A DNA stretch of 64,000 bases, from positions 1-64,000 of the forward strand of contig NZ_JOIU01000032.1 in the NCBI RefSeq assembly GCF_000720135.1, in the 5' to 3' direction. The position numbers and the translations under genes are program-made. Shown piece by piece: positions 55,782 through 63,620 of the stretch. The DNA comes from Streptomyces sp. NRRL S-1022. Lineage in GTDB: Bacteria > Actinomycetota > Actinomycetes > Streptomycetales > Streptomycetaceae. Below the pieces are notes generated by a model. That model was given only the letters and a program-made list of their open reading frames with translations, had not been told where the DNA came from and did not search any database. Position 1 is the stretch's first letter. Each line of letters starts with the position of its first letter.

Positions 55782-57337
55782 CCGGCCCCATCGACTTCCC
55801 CGACCGGTACGACGAACCGGACCAGCTGCGCGACCAACTACGCCGACTCCTGCGCCATCGCGCCGTCATCGCCCTGGGGATCGTCCTGGGACTGCTGGGC
55901 GGGGCCGCCCTGGCGTTCTCCCGCGCCCACACCTACACCGCCACCAGCGAGGTCCTCGTACGCTCCACCGCCGATCCCTTCGGCGCGGTCAGCGTGGCCG
56001 CCGACAACCAGGTCAGCATGGGCACCGAACAGCAGGTCGCCGCCAGCGCCGCGGTCGCCATCCGCGCCGCACGCCTCATGGGCCGGGCCGACAGCGGCGC
56101 GGCAGCACTGGAGAGCGACCTGCGGATCACCAACCCGGCCAAGTCCCAGGTGCTGCGCTTCGAGTTCACCGCCCGCACCCCGCGGCGCGCGGCACGCGGC
56201 GCCAACGCCTTCGCCGAGGCCTACCTGGCCGACCGCAAGGCCCGTAACCAAGCCGCCGTGCAGCGGGCCGGCCGCAGCGTGCAGCAGCAGATCACGACGG
56301 TGCAGGCCAAGAAGAAGGACGCGGACGACGCCGACGACAAGGCCGTGCAGAGCGAACTGGACACCCTGCACAAGCGCATCGTCGAGATCAACTCACGCGA
56401 CACCGACGGAGGCGACATCGTCCGCCGCGGCGAGGCACCCGGCGGCCCCTCGGGACCCGGCCGGCCGGCCCTGCTCCTGCTCGGACTGGCGGGCGGACTG
56501 GCCCTCGGCATCCTGCTGGCCTGGCTGCGCTCCGCCCTCGACACCCGGGTCCGGTCGGCCGGCGAGGCCCGGGCCGCGCTGCGCACCCCGGTGCTCGCCC
56601 TGCTGCCCCCCGAGCCCGGCGAGGACGTCCTGCTGCGCGTCGGCCACCTGGGCGGCGACCGCGCGGAGACGTACCGCGCCCTGGCCTACCGCCTGCGCCG
56701 GACCGGCCTGCCCGGCGGCACCGGCCGGGTCCTCGTCGTGGCCCCCCGGCGCGGCGCCGCCACCGAGGAGGTCGCCGTGAACCTGGCCGCGGCCCTCACC
56801 GAGTGCGGCGACGAGGTGCTGCTGGTGGACGCCGACCCCGGCACGCCCGCCCTCACGGCCCGGCTGCCCCTGCTGCCGGACACCGCCCGTACGCCCGGTG
56901 ACGCCGCCCTGCCCGACGGCAGCCGCCTCGTCGACGCCGGCACCGCCGGGCGCTTCGCCTGCTGCGGCACCGGTTCGCCGGCGGGCGGGTCCGCCGCCCA
57001 CCGGATGCCGTCCGGACCCGACTCCCGTACCGCGGTCGTCGTCACCCGGCCGCTGCTGGAACACGCCGACGCACTGGCCCTCGCCCAGCGCGTCGACGGC
57101 GTCCTGCTCGTCGCCGGCCTCGGCACCACCCGGCGGGAGGACCTCCGGCGGGCGTACGAGCTGATCGACTGCTCCGGCGGAACCCTCCTCGGTGCCGTGC
57201 TCGACGCCGGCCGCCGGGGCGGGCGGCTGCACGCCGCCCTGCGCCGCCGCACCAGGAGCCGCCGGGAGGCGGAGGCCGCCGTGCCGCTCGTGGAACTCCC
57301 CGCCCAGGACGAGACCCTCACGGCCTCGCGCGGATGA
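55778..57337 (+). CDS. Wzz/tyrosine-kinase-like chain-length protein with degenerate P-loop
   Basis: A 519-residue protein. A transmembrane helix at about 29-48 and a second at about 231-251 enclose a short periplasmic domain with a coiled coil (RAGRSVQQQITTVQ), as in Wzz/polysaccharide co-polymerases. After it comes a cytoplasmic BY-kinase-like domain. Its Walker A site, normally GxGKS/T, reads APRRGAATEE at about 322-331 and lacks the lysine. The Walker A' aspartate pattern LLVDADPGTPALT is present. No terminal tyrosine cluster is seen. It should control chain length without classical kinase activity. Starts overlap both neighbours (GTGA, ATGA). Confidence 0.8.
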   Translation: MTGPIDFPDRYDEPDQLRDQLRRLLRHRAVIALGIVLGLLGGAALAFSRAHTYTATSEVLVRSTADPFGAVSVAADNQVSMGTEQQVAASAAVAIRAARLMGRADSGAAALESDLRITNPAKSQVLRFEFTARTPRRAARGANAFAEAYLADRKARNQAAVQRAGRSVQQQITTVQAKKKDADDADDKAVQSELDTLHKRIVEINSRDTDGGDIVRRGEAPGGPSGPGRPALLLLGLAGGLALGILLAWLRSALDTRVRSAGEARAALRTPVLALLPPEPGEDVLLRVGHLGGDRAETYRALAYRLRRTGLPGGTGRVLVVAPRRGAATEEVAVNLAAALTECGDEVLLVDADPGTPALTARLPLLPDTARTPGDAALPDGSRLVDAGTAGRFACCGTGSPAGGSAAHRMPSGPDSRTAVVVTRPLLEHADALALAQRVDGVLLVAGLGTTRREDLRRAYELIDCSGGTLLGAVLDAGRRGGRLHAALRRRTRSRREAEAAVPLVELPAQDETLTASRG

Positions 57338-58872
57338 CCGCCCTGGAAGCGGCCGCCCCCACCCCCGGGGCCGCCGCCCCGAGCAGCGTCGCCGCCGCCG
57401 CGCGGGGCGGCTGGTGGGGGGTGGCGGGTTCCGCGGCGAACGCCGTCCTCGCCTTCGTCTTCGTCGGCCTGATCACCCGCGCCCTCGGCGCGCAGGGCGC
57501 CGGGTCGGTCTTCACCGGGGTGGCCCTGTTCACGATCCTCAGCAACGCCTGCAAGCTCGGCTCCGACACCGGGCTCGTCCGCTTCGTCGCGCGCGACATC
57601 GCCGTGAGCGGGGGCCGGTCCGTGGGCGGTCTGCTGCGCGCGGCCGTCGTACCCGCGGTCGTGGCCAGTACGGTGGCCGCCCTGCCCCTGCTGCTGTGCC
57701 CCGCGGTGGCCACCGCGCTCCTGCCGCACCTGCGGCCGGCCGACGCCGTCACCCTGGTGCGGCTCTTCGGGGCGTTCCTGCCCGTCGCCACCGTCGGGCT
57801 GGTGCTGCTCGGCGCCGGCCAGGGCCACGGCACCGTGGTGCCGTTCGTCGGCGTGGAACAGATCGGCAAACCCCTGCTGCGCGTGGCCATCGCCGTCCCG
57901 GTGGCCTGCTACGCGCCCGGCATGCTCCCCCTGGCGGCGGCCTGGCTGCTGCCCGCACTGGCCGGCACCGTCGCCGCGTGGCTGGCCCTGCGCCGGTGCC
58001 GCGCCGCCCGCGGCACCACGCACCCCGCCGCACACGGAACCATCCCCTGGCGTGACTTCTGGGGCTTCGCGGCACCCCGCGCGGTCTCGTCCCTCTTCGA
58101 CTACAGCGCCGTCTGGGTCGGCGTCATCCTGCTGTCCGCACTGGCCACCGGCGCCGAGGCGGGCGTCTACACGGCCATCGGCCGCGTCGTCACCGCGGGC
58201 ACCCTGCTGCAACTCGCCATCCGGCTCGCCGTGGCACCGCAGATCAGCCGGCTGCTCGCCGTCGACCAGCTCGCCGAGGCGCGCCACCTGCACCGCGTCT
58301 CGACCTGCTGGGTCGTGCTCTTCTCCTGGCCGGTGTTCCTCCTCCTCGCCGGATTCCCCCGGACCGTCCTGTCGGTCTTCGGCCCGGAGTTCGTCCACGG
58401 AGCGCCCGCCCTGGTGGTGCTGTGCGGGGCCGCGATGGTCAACGTCGCGGTCGGCAACGCCCAGACCGTCCTGCTGATGTCCGGCAAGAGCTCCTGGCAC
58501 CTCGTCGTCACCGCCGTGGCGTTCACGGTGCAACTGACGGTCGGGGTGCTCACCGTGCCCCGGTGGGGCGTCCTCGGTGCCGCGCTGTCCTGGGGCGCGG
58601 CCATCGTCGTGGAGAACCTCTCGGCCGCCGTGCTCATCCGGCTGCGCCTCGGCTTCACGACCGTGGACCGCGGCTACCGGACCGCCCTCGGTGCCGGGCT
58701 GGCCGTCGCGTCGGTGCTCGCCGCCGTCCGCTTCCTCACAGGTGACACGCTGTCGGGACTCGCCGCCGGAATGACCTTGGGAATGTGTGTATTTGGTACT
58801 ACTTTGTGGTGGTATCGCAGGCCGCTGGGAGTGAGTGAGCTGTTCGGAGTCCTGCGCCGTCGCACGGCATGA
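57334..58872 (+). CDS. Wzx-type oligosaccharide flippase
   Basis: A 512-residue membrane protein with about fourteen helices. It opens with GGWWGVAGSAANAVLAFVFVGLITRALGAQGAGSVF, the usual start of polysaccharide-transport (RfbX/Wzx) proteins, and has GTVVPFVGVEQIGKPLL in the middle. These flip undecaprenyl-linked repeat units across the membrane. Its ATG overlaps the Wzz stop. The end of the gene, at about 58770-58830, has local codon use with more A and T (GGAATGTGTGTATTTGGTAC) than the rest of the island. Order and overlaps make it part of the polymerase-Wzz-Wzx operon. Confidence 0.85.
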   Translation: MTALEAAAPTPGAAAPSSVAAAARGGWWGVAGSAANAVLAFVFVGLITRALGAQGAGSVFTGVALFTILSNACKLGSDTGLVRFVARDIAVSGGRSVGGLLRAAVVPAVVASTVAALPLLLCPAVATALLPHLRPADAVTLVRLFGAFLPVATVGLVLLGAGQGHGTVVPFVGVEQIGKPLLRVAIAVPVACYAPGMLPLAAAWLLPALAGTVAAWLALRRCRAARGTTHPAAHGTIPWRDFWGFAAPRAVSSLFDYSAVWVGVILLSALATGAEAGVYTAIGRVVTAGTLLQLAIRLAVAPQISRLLAVDQLAEARHLHRVSTCWVVLFSWPVFLLLAGFPRTVLSVFGPEFVHGAPALVVLCGAAMVNVAVGNAQTVLLMSGKSSWHLVVTAVAFTVQLTVGVLTVPRWGVLGAALSWGAAIVVENLSAAVLIRLRLGFTTVDRGYRTALGAGLAVASVLAAVRFLTGDTLSGLAAGMTLGMCVFGTTLWWYRRPLGVSELFGVLRRRTA

Positions 58873-58959
58873 GCCCAGGAGAGGGCGTGCGGCCCCAGTT
58901 CGGCAGGCCCCGTGTCATTCCCGGCGTGTCGCCCACACCACTGCCAACCGGGGTGTCCA

Positions 58960-60513
58960 TTGCGCCTGAGAAATCTCCCGTCGAGGGCGGCCACCAGGGC
59001 TGTCGCCGCCACTCTCCTGTGCTCCACCGCACTGCTGCGTCCCGCGCCCGCCGCGGCCGCCGGTGAGCCCAGGACGTCGTTCACCGCCGACGCGCTGACC
59101 ACATGGCAGACCAACGGCATCGTCTGGTCGCTGGCCTCCGCACACGGTGTCGTCTACGTCGGCGGCACCTTCGACTCGGTACGGCCGGCGGGCGCGGAAC
59201 CCGGCGACCGGGAGGTACCGCGCCGCAACTTCGCCGCGTTCGACGCGGTCACCGGTGCCCTGCTGCCGTGCGCGCCGTCGTTCACCGGGGGCCAGGGAAC
59301 CGTCCGCGCGCTCAAGGCGTCGCCGGACGGCCGGGTGCTGTACGTGGGCGGCTCCTTCAGCCGTGTCGGGTCCACCGGCGCGGCCAGCGCCGTCGCCCTG
59401 GACACGGCCGACTGCACCCTGCGCGGCGACTTCCGGCCGACGGTGTCCGCCACCGTACGGGCGATCGACACCACGGACCGGAAGGTCTATCTCGGTGGCG
59501 ACTTCCGACGGGTCGACGGCCGGAACAGGACGCACGTCGCCGCCTTCACCCCCCAGGGCGAGCTGCTGCCGTTCCGGGCGGACGTCGACGCCCCGGTGCG
59601 CGCGCTGTCCGTGGTGCCCTCGCGTGGAAAGGTCTACGCCGGCGGCGACTTCGACTCGGTCAACGGCCGGTGGGCCCACGCGCTGGTCGCCCTGGACGCG
59701 ACCAGCGGAGCGACCATGCGCTCCTACCCGGACTGGCTGCCGCCCCGGTCGGTGGTGAAGTCGATCGCCCATGACGGCACCCGCTTCTACGTGGCCGCCG
59801 AAGGCCATGGCGGGGGCATCTTCGACGGCCGTATCGCCGGCCGGCTCGACGACGACCGCATGGTGTGGAAGGACACCTGCTTCGGCGCCACCCAGGCGGT
59901 CCTGCCCTACAACGGCGTCCTCTACAGCGCCTCGCACGCACACGACTGCAGTGAGACGCCCGGCGGGTTCCCCGAGCGGCAGGACCGGCAGCACCTGCTG
60001 GCCCAGTCGCCCGGCGACCGCAGGATCCTGCACTGGTTCCCCGACACCGACGAGGGGACGGGGGAGCAGGTGGGACCCCGGGCGCTGACGGTCGCCCGGG
60101 GCATCCTCTGGGTGGGCGGCGAGTTCACCCGGGTCAACGGCACAGCCCAGCAGGGCCTCACCCGCTTCGGGGCCGGCCCCGACACCGGGGCGCCGCAGGT
60201 TCCCGCTCTCTCGCTCTCCACCGCGACACCCGGACACGTCACCCTGCGCTGGCGGGCCTCCTGGGACCGGGACGACGCCTCGCTCACCTACCGCCTCTAC
60301 CGGGACGGCAAGCCGGTCTCCCGTCAGCAGCAGTCGTCCACCTACTGGGACCGCCCGTGGATGAGCCACACGGACTCCGTCGGGGCGGGCACGCGTCACG
60401 AGTACCGGCTCACGGTGACGGACGGGACGAACACCTCGCCGCGGTCACCGGCGCTGAGGGTGGCCGTGCCCGCGAAGGCCACGGCCGTCACGGCGGGGGA
60501 CACGGCGAGGTGA
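58960..60513 (+). CDS. Secreted beta-propeller protein with FN3-like C-terminus
   Basis: A 517-residue secreted protein. From TTG 58960 it has a basic start (LRLRNLPSRAATR), a hydrophobic stretch and a signal cleavage site near APAAAAGE. Repeated units with VYVGGTFDSV, LYVGGSFSRV, VYLGGDFRRV, VYAGGDFDSV and LWVGGEFTRV form a beta-propeller. The last 100 residues have FN3-like strands (LRWRASWDRDDASLTYRLYRDGK). Propellers of this kind are found in many actinobacterial exported proteins, with unknown binding targets. GTG 58912 is an alternative start, but its first 16 residues are Cys/His/Pro-rich and not signal-like. It follows the flippase after 87 bases; its end overlaps the cytidylyltransferase gene. 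Confidence 0.78.
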   Translation: MRLRNLPSRAATRAVAATLLCSTALLRPAPAAAAGEPRTSFTADALTTWQTNGIVWSLASAHGVVYVGGTFDSVRPAGAEPGDREVPRRNFAAFDAVTGALLPCAPSFTGGQGTVRALKASPDGRVLYVGGSFSRVGSTGAASAVALDTADCTLRGDFRPTVSATVRAIDTTDRKVYLGGDFRRVDGRNRTHVAAFTPQGELLPFRADVDAPVRALSVVPSRGKVYAGGDFDSVNGRWAHALVALDATSGATMRSYPDWLPPRSVVKSIAHDGTRFYVAAEGHGGGIFDGRIAGRLDDDRMVWKDTCFGATQAVLPYNGVLYSASHAHDCSETPGGFPERQDRQHLLAQSPGDRRILHWFPDTDEGTGEQVGPRALTVARGILWVGGEFTRVNGTAQQGLTRFGAGPDTGAPQVPALSLSTATPGHVTLRWRASWDRDDASLTYRLYRDGKPVSRQQQSSTYWDRPWMSHTDSVGAGTRHEYRLTVTDGTNTSPRSPALRVAVPAKATAVTAGDTAR

Positions 60514-61058
60514 CCCGCATCGGCTTCGCGCCCGGCGTCTACGACCTGTTCCACGTCGGGCACCTCAACATCCTGCGCGAGGCGCGCCGGCACTGCGACC
60601 GCCTCGTCGCGGGAGTCACCTCCGACGACCTGGCGATGCGTCTCAAGGGCAGACGGCCGGTCATCCCGCTCGCCGAGCGCCTGGCCATCGTCCGCAGCCT
60701 GCGCTGCGTCGACGTCGCCGTCGTCGAGTCGGAGGAGGACAAGCTGCGGACGTGGGAGCGGGTCGGCTTCCACACCATCTTCAAGGGCGACGACTGGCGG
60801 GGCACGCCCAAGTGGAACGAGCTGGAGCGGCGTTTCGCGGAGGTCGGCGTGGAAGTCGTCTACTTCCCCTACACCGTGCACACCTCCAGCACACTGCTGC
60901 GCGGCGCGCTGGAACTGCTCTCCCCGCACGAGCCGCCGCAGCCGTCGTCAGCGCAACTCCCTGTACCACTTGACCAGGAAGGCGGCCATGAACAGGAGGT
61001 GGGCCAGCAGCAGCGTGCCGTAGACGGAAAGGAAGACGTGCTGACTGCCCAGGAATAG
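60510..61058 (+). CDS. TagD-like cytidylyltransferase
   Basis: A 182-residue nucleotidyltransferase. The HxGH motif lies in GVYDLFHVGHLNIL, KGRRPVIPLAERL is the central segment, and TVHTSSTLLRGAL supplies the second nucleotide-binding motif. This fits CTP:glycerol-3-phosphate or CTP:phosphoalcohol cytidylyltransferases, which make CDP-alcohols. The usual length is 130-150 residues; the extra 33 residues lie within the 111-base overlap with the convergent CDP-alcohol phosphatidyltransferase gene. GTG 60510 overlaps the propeller stop. The partner gene suggests that the CDP-alcohol made here is its substrate. Confidence 0.86.
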   Translation: MTRIGFAPGVYDLFHVGHLNILREARRHCDRLVAGVTSDDLAMRLKGRRPVIPLAERLAIVRSLRCVDVAVVESEEDKLRTWERVGFHTIFKGDDWRGTPKWNELERRFAEVGVEVVYFPYTVHTSSTLLRGALELLSPHEPPQPSSAQLPVPLDQEGGHEQEVGQQQRAVDGKEDVLTAQE

Positions 61059-61649
61059 GAAGCTGACGCAGGTCACGCCGTAGTCGACCGGCAGCAGCAG
61101 TACGCACCGCAGCGCCGGCGTGGGCCCCGCCGGCGCGCGGTCCGCCGTACGCCGCTTGAGTTGTTCCGTCAGGATCCCGGCGAAGAAGATCACCACGGCG
61201 GCCATCTCGAACAGCATCGGCGCCAGCAGCCAGGCCGGGCTCGGCAGCGAGAAGAACCGGTAGAACGACACCAGCACGACCAGGTGGACCGTGACGAGCT
61301 TGAAGCAGTCCAGCACGTGGTCCAGCCACTCGCCGGACGGACTTCCCGAGCGCTGCGCGCGGGCGAGCTGGCCGTCCGCCGCGTCGAGGGCGAACCCCAT
61401 GGCCAGAGCCGCGCAGACACAGACCGACAGCCCCGGGCCGGGCCGCACCAGGGCGACGGCGGCCAGGGCGGGGAAAGTGAACAGGGCGCCCAGCACGGTC
61501 AGCTGATTGGGGGTCGCCCCGGCCCGGTAGGCCAGCGCGGCCAGGACACGGCCGGCCGGGCGGTTGACGAACAGGGTGTACGCCGACACCCCGTTCGAAG
61601 ACTTCTGTGCCGCCGTCATATGCCTGAGCGTGGCGATGAACCCGGCCAT
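60948..61649 (-). CDS. CDP-alcohol phosphatidyltransferase family membrane protein
   Basis: A 233-residue membrane enzyme with about six helices. The signature D-x2-DG-x2-AR-x8-G-x3-D-x3-D is complete (DAADGQLARAQ and GEWLDHVLD), which provides the metal and CDP site. Such enzymes move a phospho-alcohol or phosphatidyl group from a CDP carrier to a second alcohol. AAGGAGG five bases before ATG 61649 gives a secure start. Its end overlaps the convergent cytidylyltransferase gene by 111 bases. It may make a phospholipid head group or attach a phospho-alcohol in the exopolysaccharide pathway; the acceptor is not known. Confidence 0.87.
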   Translation of the reverse strand: MAGFIATLRHMTAAQKSSNGVSAYTLFVNRPAGRVLAALAYRAGATPNQLTVLGALFTFPALAAVALVRPGPGLSVCVCAALAMGFALDAADGQLARAQRSGSPSGEWLDHVLDCFKLVTVHLVVLVSFYRFFSLPSPAWLLAPMLFEMAAVVIFFAGILTEQLKRRTADRAPAGPTPALRCVLLLPVDYGVTCVSFLFLGSQHVFLSVYGTLLLAHLLFMAAFLVKWYRELR

Positions 61650-61716
61650 ACCCCTCCTTACGGGGAAAGTTCCGGAATGTACTGGAAAGCGGTAAAAGAT
61701 CGGGAAGAAGGTAAGT

Positions 61717-63273
61717 ATGCCAGAACGGGATGGATCGGTGTCCGGTGTCAGCCGTCGGCTGCTCCTGCGTGGCGGCGTCTCGGCGCTGGCCGCGACGGCC
61801 CTGTCCACCCGTGGCGCGTCCGCCGTCCCGCGTTCCTCGGACAAGCCGGAGACCGTGGTCAACGTGGTCGACCTCGGAGCGGTGGGCGACGGACGGACCG
61901 ACGACAGCGGAGCCTTCGAGATCGCCTACGCGTCCGCCGCCGCCCGCGTCTCCGACGGGGTCGGCCGCGTGGTGGTCGAGATTCCCGCAGGCGAGTTCCT
62001 CATCACCCGGCCGCTCGCGCTGCTGAACGGTACGGCCCCGCCGCGGCCCGCGAGCGGACTGCGCTTCTCCGGCGCGGGCAAGCGCATGACCAGCCTCGTC
62101 TTCCGGCCCGGCACCGGTCCGGGCTCCTATCTGTGCCGGAACCAGGACGTGTGGTCGAACCTCTCCTTCGAACGCATGCAGTTCCGCTCTGCCACGCCGG
62201 GCGCCTCCTTCTTCGACTCGTACTCGACCGGGCAGGCGCAGGACTACCGGTTCTCCGAGTGCGAGTGGAGGGGGGAGTGGGAGTACGGGCTCGTCCTGAG
62301 CGGCACGGACACCAACTCGGAGATGCGGTGGGAGGCGTGCCGGGTCGGTGGCCGCTACCGCAGGGCGTTCCTGTACTCGGGGCTGACCCGGAACGGGCAG
62401 CAGAAGCCCAACGACCAGGACCAGTTCCTCAACTACTGGTTCACCGACATGAAGGTCGAGTACGAGTGGGGCAACTTCCTGGAGTTCCCCTACGGCGGTT
62501 CCGTCGCCTGCCGGGGCGGCTCGTACATCATCACGGACAAGCGTCCGCAGAGCACCCCGGAATACGGCACCACCAGCACGTTCTTCCGCTTCCCCGTCAG
62601 CCGGCACCACGACTCCGTACAGCGGTTCCACGCCCAGGACATCCGGTTCGAGGTGCGCGACCCCGACGTGGTCGTCATCGACTGCGCGTGGAACAGCGGC
62701 ACCGTCCACTTCGACGACTGCGACGACACCGGCCTCGCTTTCAAGGACTTCTCCGCCGAAGTCCGCCCGCACCGCTACACGGTGGGCCCGCGCGGGCCGC
62801 TGATCCGCTACGACTCCTGCCAGCTGGTGGGCCGCCACCTGTACCGGCCGGCCTCGGCGGACGCCCTCCCGGTCGTCGCCCGCTACGACATGTGCCTGCT
62901 CCGCAGTCACACGGCACACGACTTCGCGGTCGCCGACGGCACGCACCCGGTCCCCTTCGTCCAGTTCGTCGACTGCGTCGACGCCGGCACCACGAGCGAC
63001 GCACCCGGGCCGGCCTCGCCCGCCACACCGCCCCCGCCCCCGTGCCTCACCCCCAGCCCGGACCCGAGCCCGGCCCCCGCCACGGCCCCCGAGCCGGCGC
63101 CCGCCACCCCACCCGGGCCGACGCCCGCCACCACATCCGGGCCGGCGGACATCACGTCACCCGCCATGACGCCCGAACCCAGCCCCGCGACGACTCCCCA
63201 CGCCACGGACGCCCCGGCACCGCGCCACACCGCGCAGGCCGACTGCTCCTCCCCGCAGCAGAAGCCGCCCTGA
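61717..63273 (+). CDS. Tat-exported right-handed beta-helix protein (pectate-lyase-like)
   Basis: A 518-residue exported protein. The Tat signal is SRRLLLRGGVSALAATAL. The segment VNVVDLGAVGDGRTDDSGAFEIAY is the standard start of pectate-lyase-superfamily beta-helix proteins of phage tailspike and polysaccharide-related type. The helix runs to about residue 420. A Pro/Ala/Thr-rich tail of about 95 residues follows (PSPDPSPAPATAPEPAPA). A polysaccharide lyase, hydrolase or polymer-binding role would suit the island; no catalytic residues can be assigned. AAGAAGG before ATG 61717. It is divergent from the phosphatidyltransferase gene over 67 bases. Confidence 0.8.
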   Translation: MPERDGSVSGVSRRLLLRGGVSALAATALSTRGASAVPRSSDKPETVVNVVDLGAVGDGRTDDSGAFEIAYASAAARVSDGVGRVVVEIPAGEFLITRPLALLNGTAPPRPASGLRFSGAGKRMTSLVFRPGTGPGSYLCRNQDVWSNLSFERMQFRSATPGASFFDSYSTGQAQDYRFSECEWRGEWEYGLVLSGTDTNSEMRWEACRVGGRYRRAFLYSGLTRNGQQKPNDQDQFLNYWFTDMKVEYEWGNFLEFPYGGSVACRGGSYIITDKRPQSTPEYGTTSTFFRFPVSRHHDSVQRFHAQDIRFEVRDPDVVVIDCAWNSGTVHFDDCDDTGLAFKDFSAEVRPHRYTVGPRGPLIRYDSCQLVGRHLYRPASADALPVVARYDMCLLRSHTAHDFAVADGTHPVPFVQFVDCVDAGTTSDAPGPASPATPPPPPCLTPSPDPSPAPATAPEPAPATPPGPTPATTSGPADITSPAMTPEPSPATTPHATDAPAPRHTAQADCSSPQQKPP

Positions 63274-63620
63274 CACGGCGTACCGCGTCCTCGTCCTCCC
63301 GTACCACGGCGGGTCACTCGTCGGAGGGACTTCCCGGAGACGGTGAACCGGTGCCGGGCGGATCGGCCCGCAAGCTCACTGACAACCGCGGTTCCCACCC
63401 CGGAAAATCGGTCCGTCAGCAGGATGGACCGATACCGGTGGCCGTTGTTCCAGGGGGCGCCTGATACTCCAGGAAGGAGTCGTTGCCACGCTTCGGCCCT
63501 CGTCTTTTCCACCGGGCCCACACGACGCGGCGCAGCAATGAGACCCCCCTCGTAATCAGTCGGCCGCGTCGTTCCCGTCGAGTCATCACGCGGCCGCGCC
63601 ACGACAGGAAAGGCATCAGG
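63274..63620. other. Intergenic region with 8-11-8 inverted repeat
   Basis: These 347 bases hold no supported gene. ATCGGTCC at 63407-63414 and GGACCGAT at 63426-63433 are perfect complements around an 11-base loop. The site is 134 bases after the beta-helix gene and 188 bases before the sugar dehydrogenase start, so it could be a terminator hairpin or an operator. Confidence 0.45.

Noticed and set aside
63343..63555. A 70-codon open frame in the last intergenic region
   Set aside because: No ribosome site, no domain and a composition typical of shadow frames; it also overlaps the inverted repeat.
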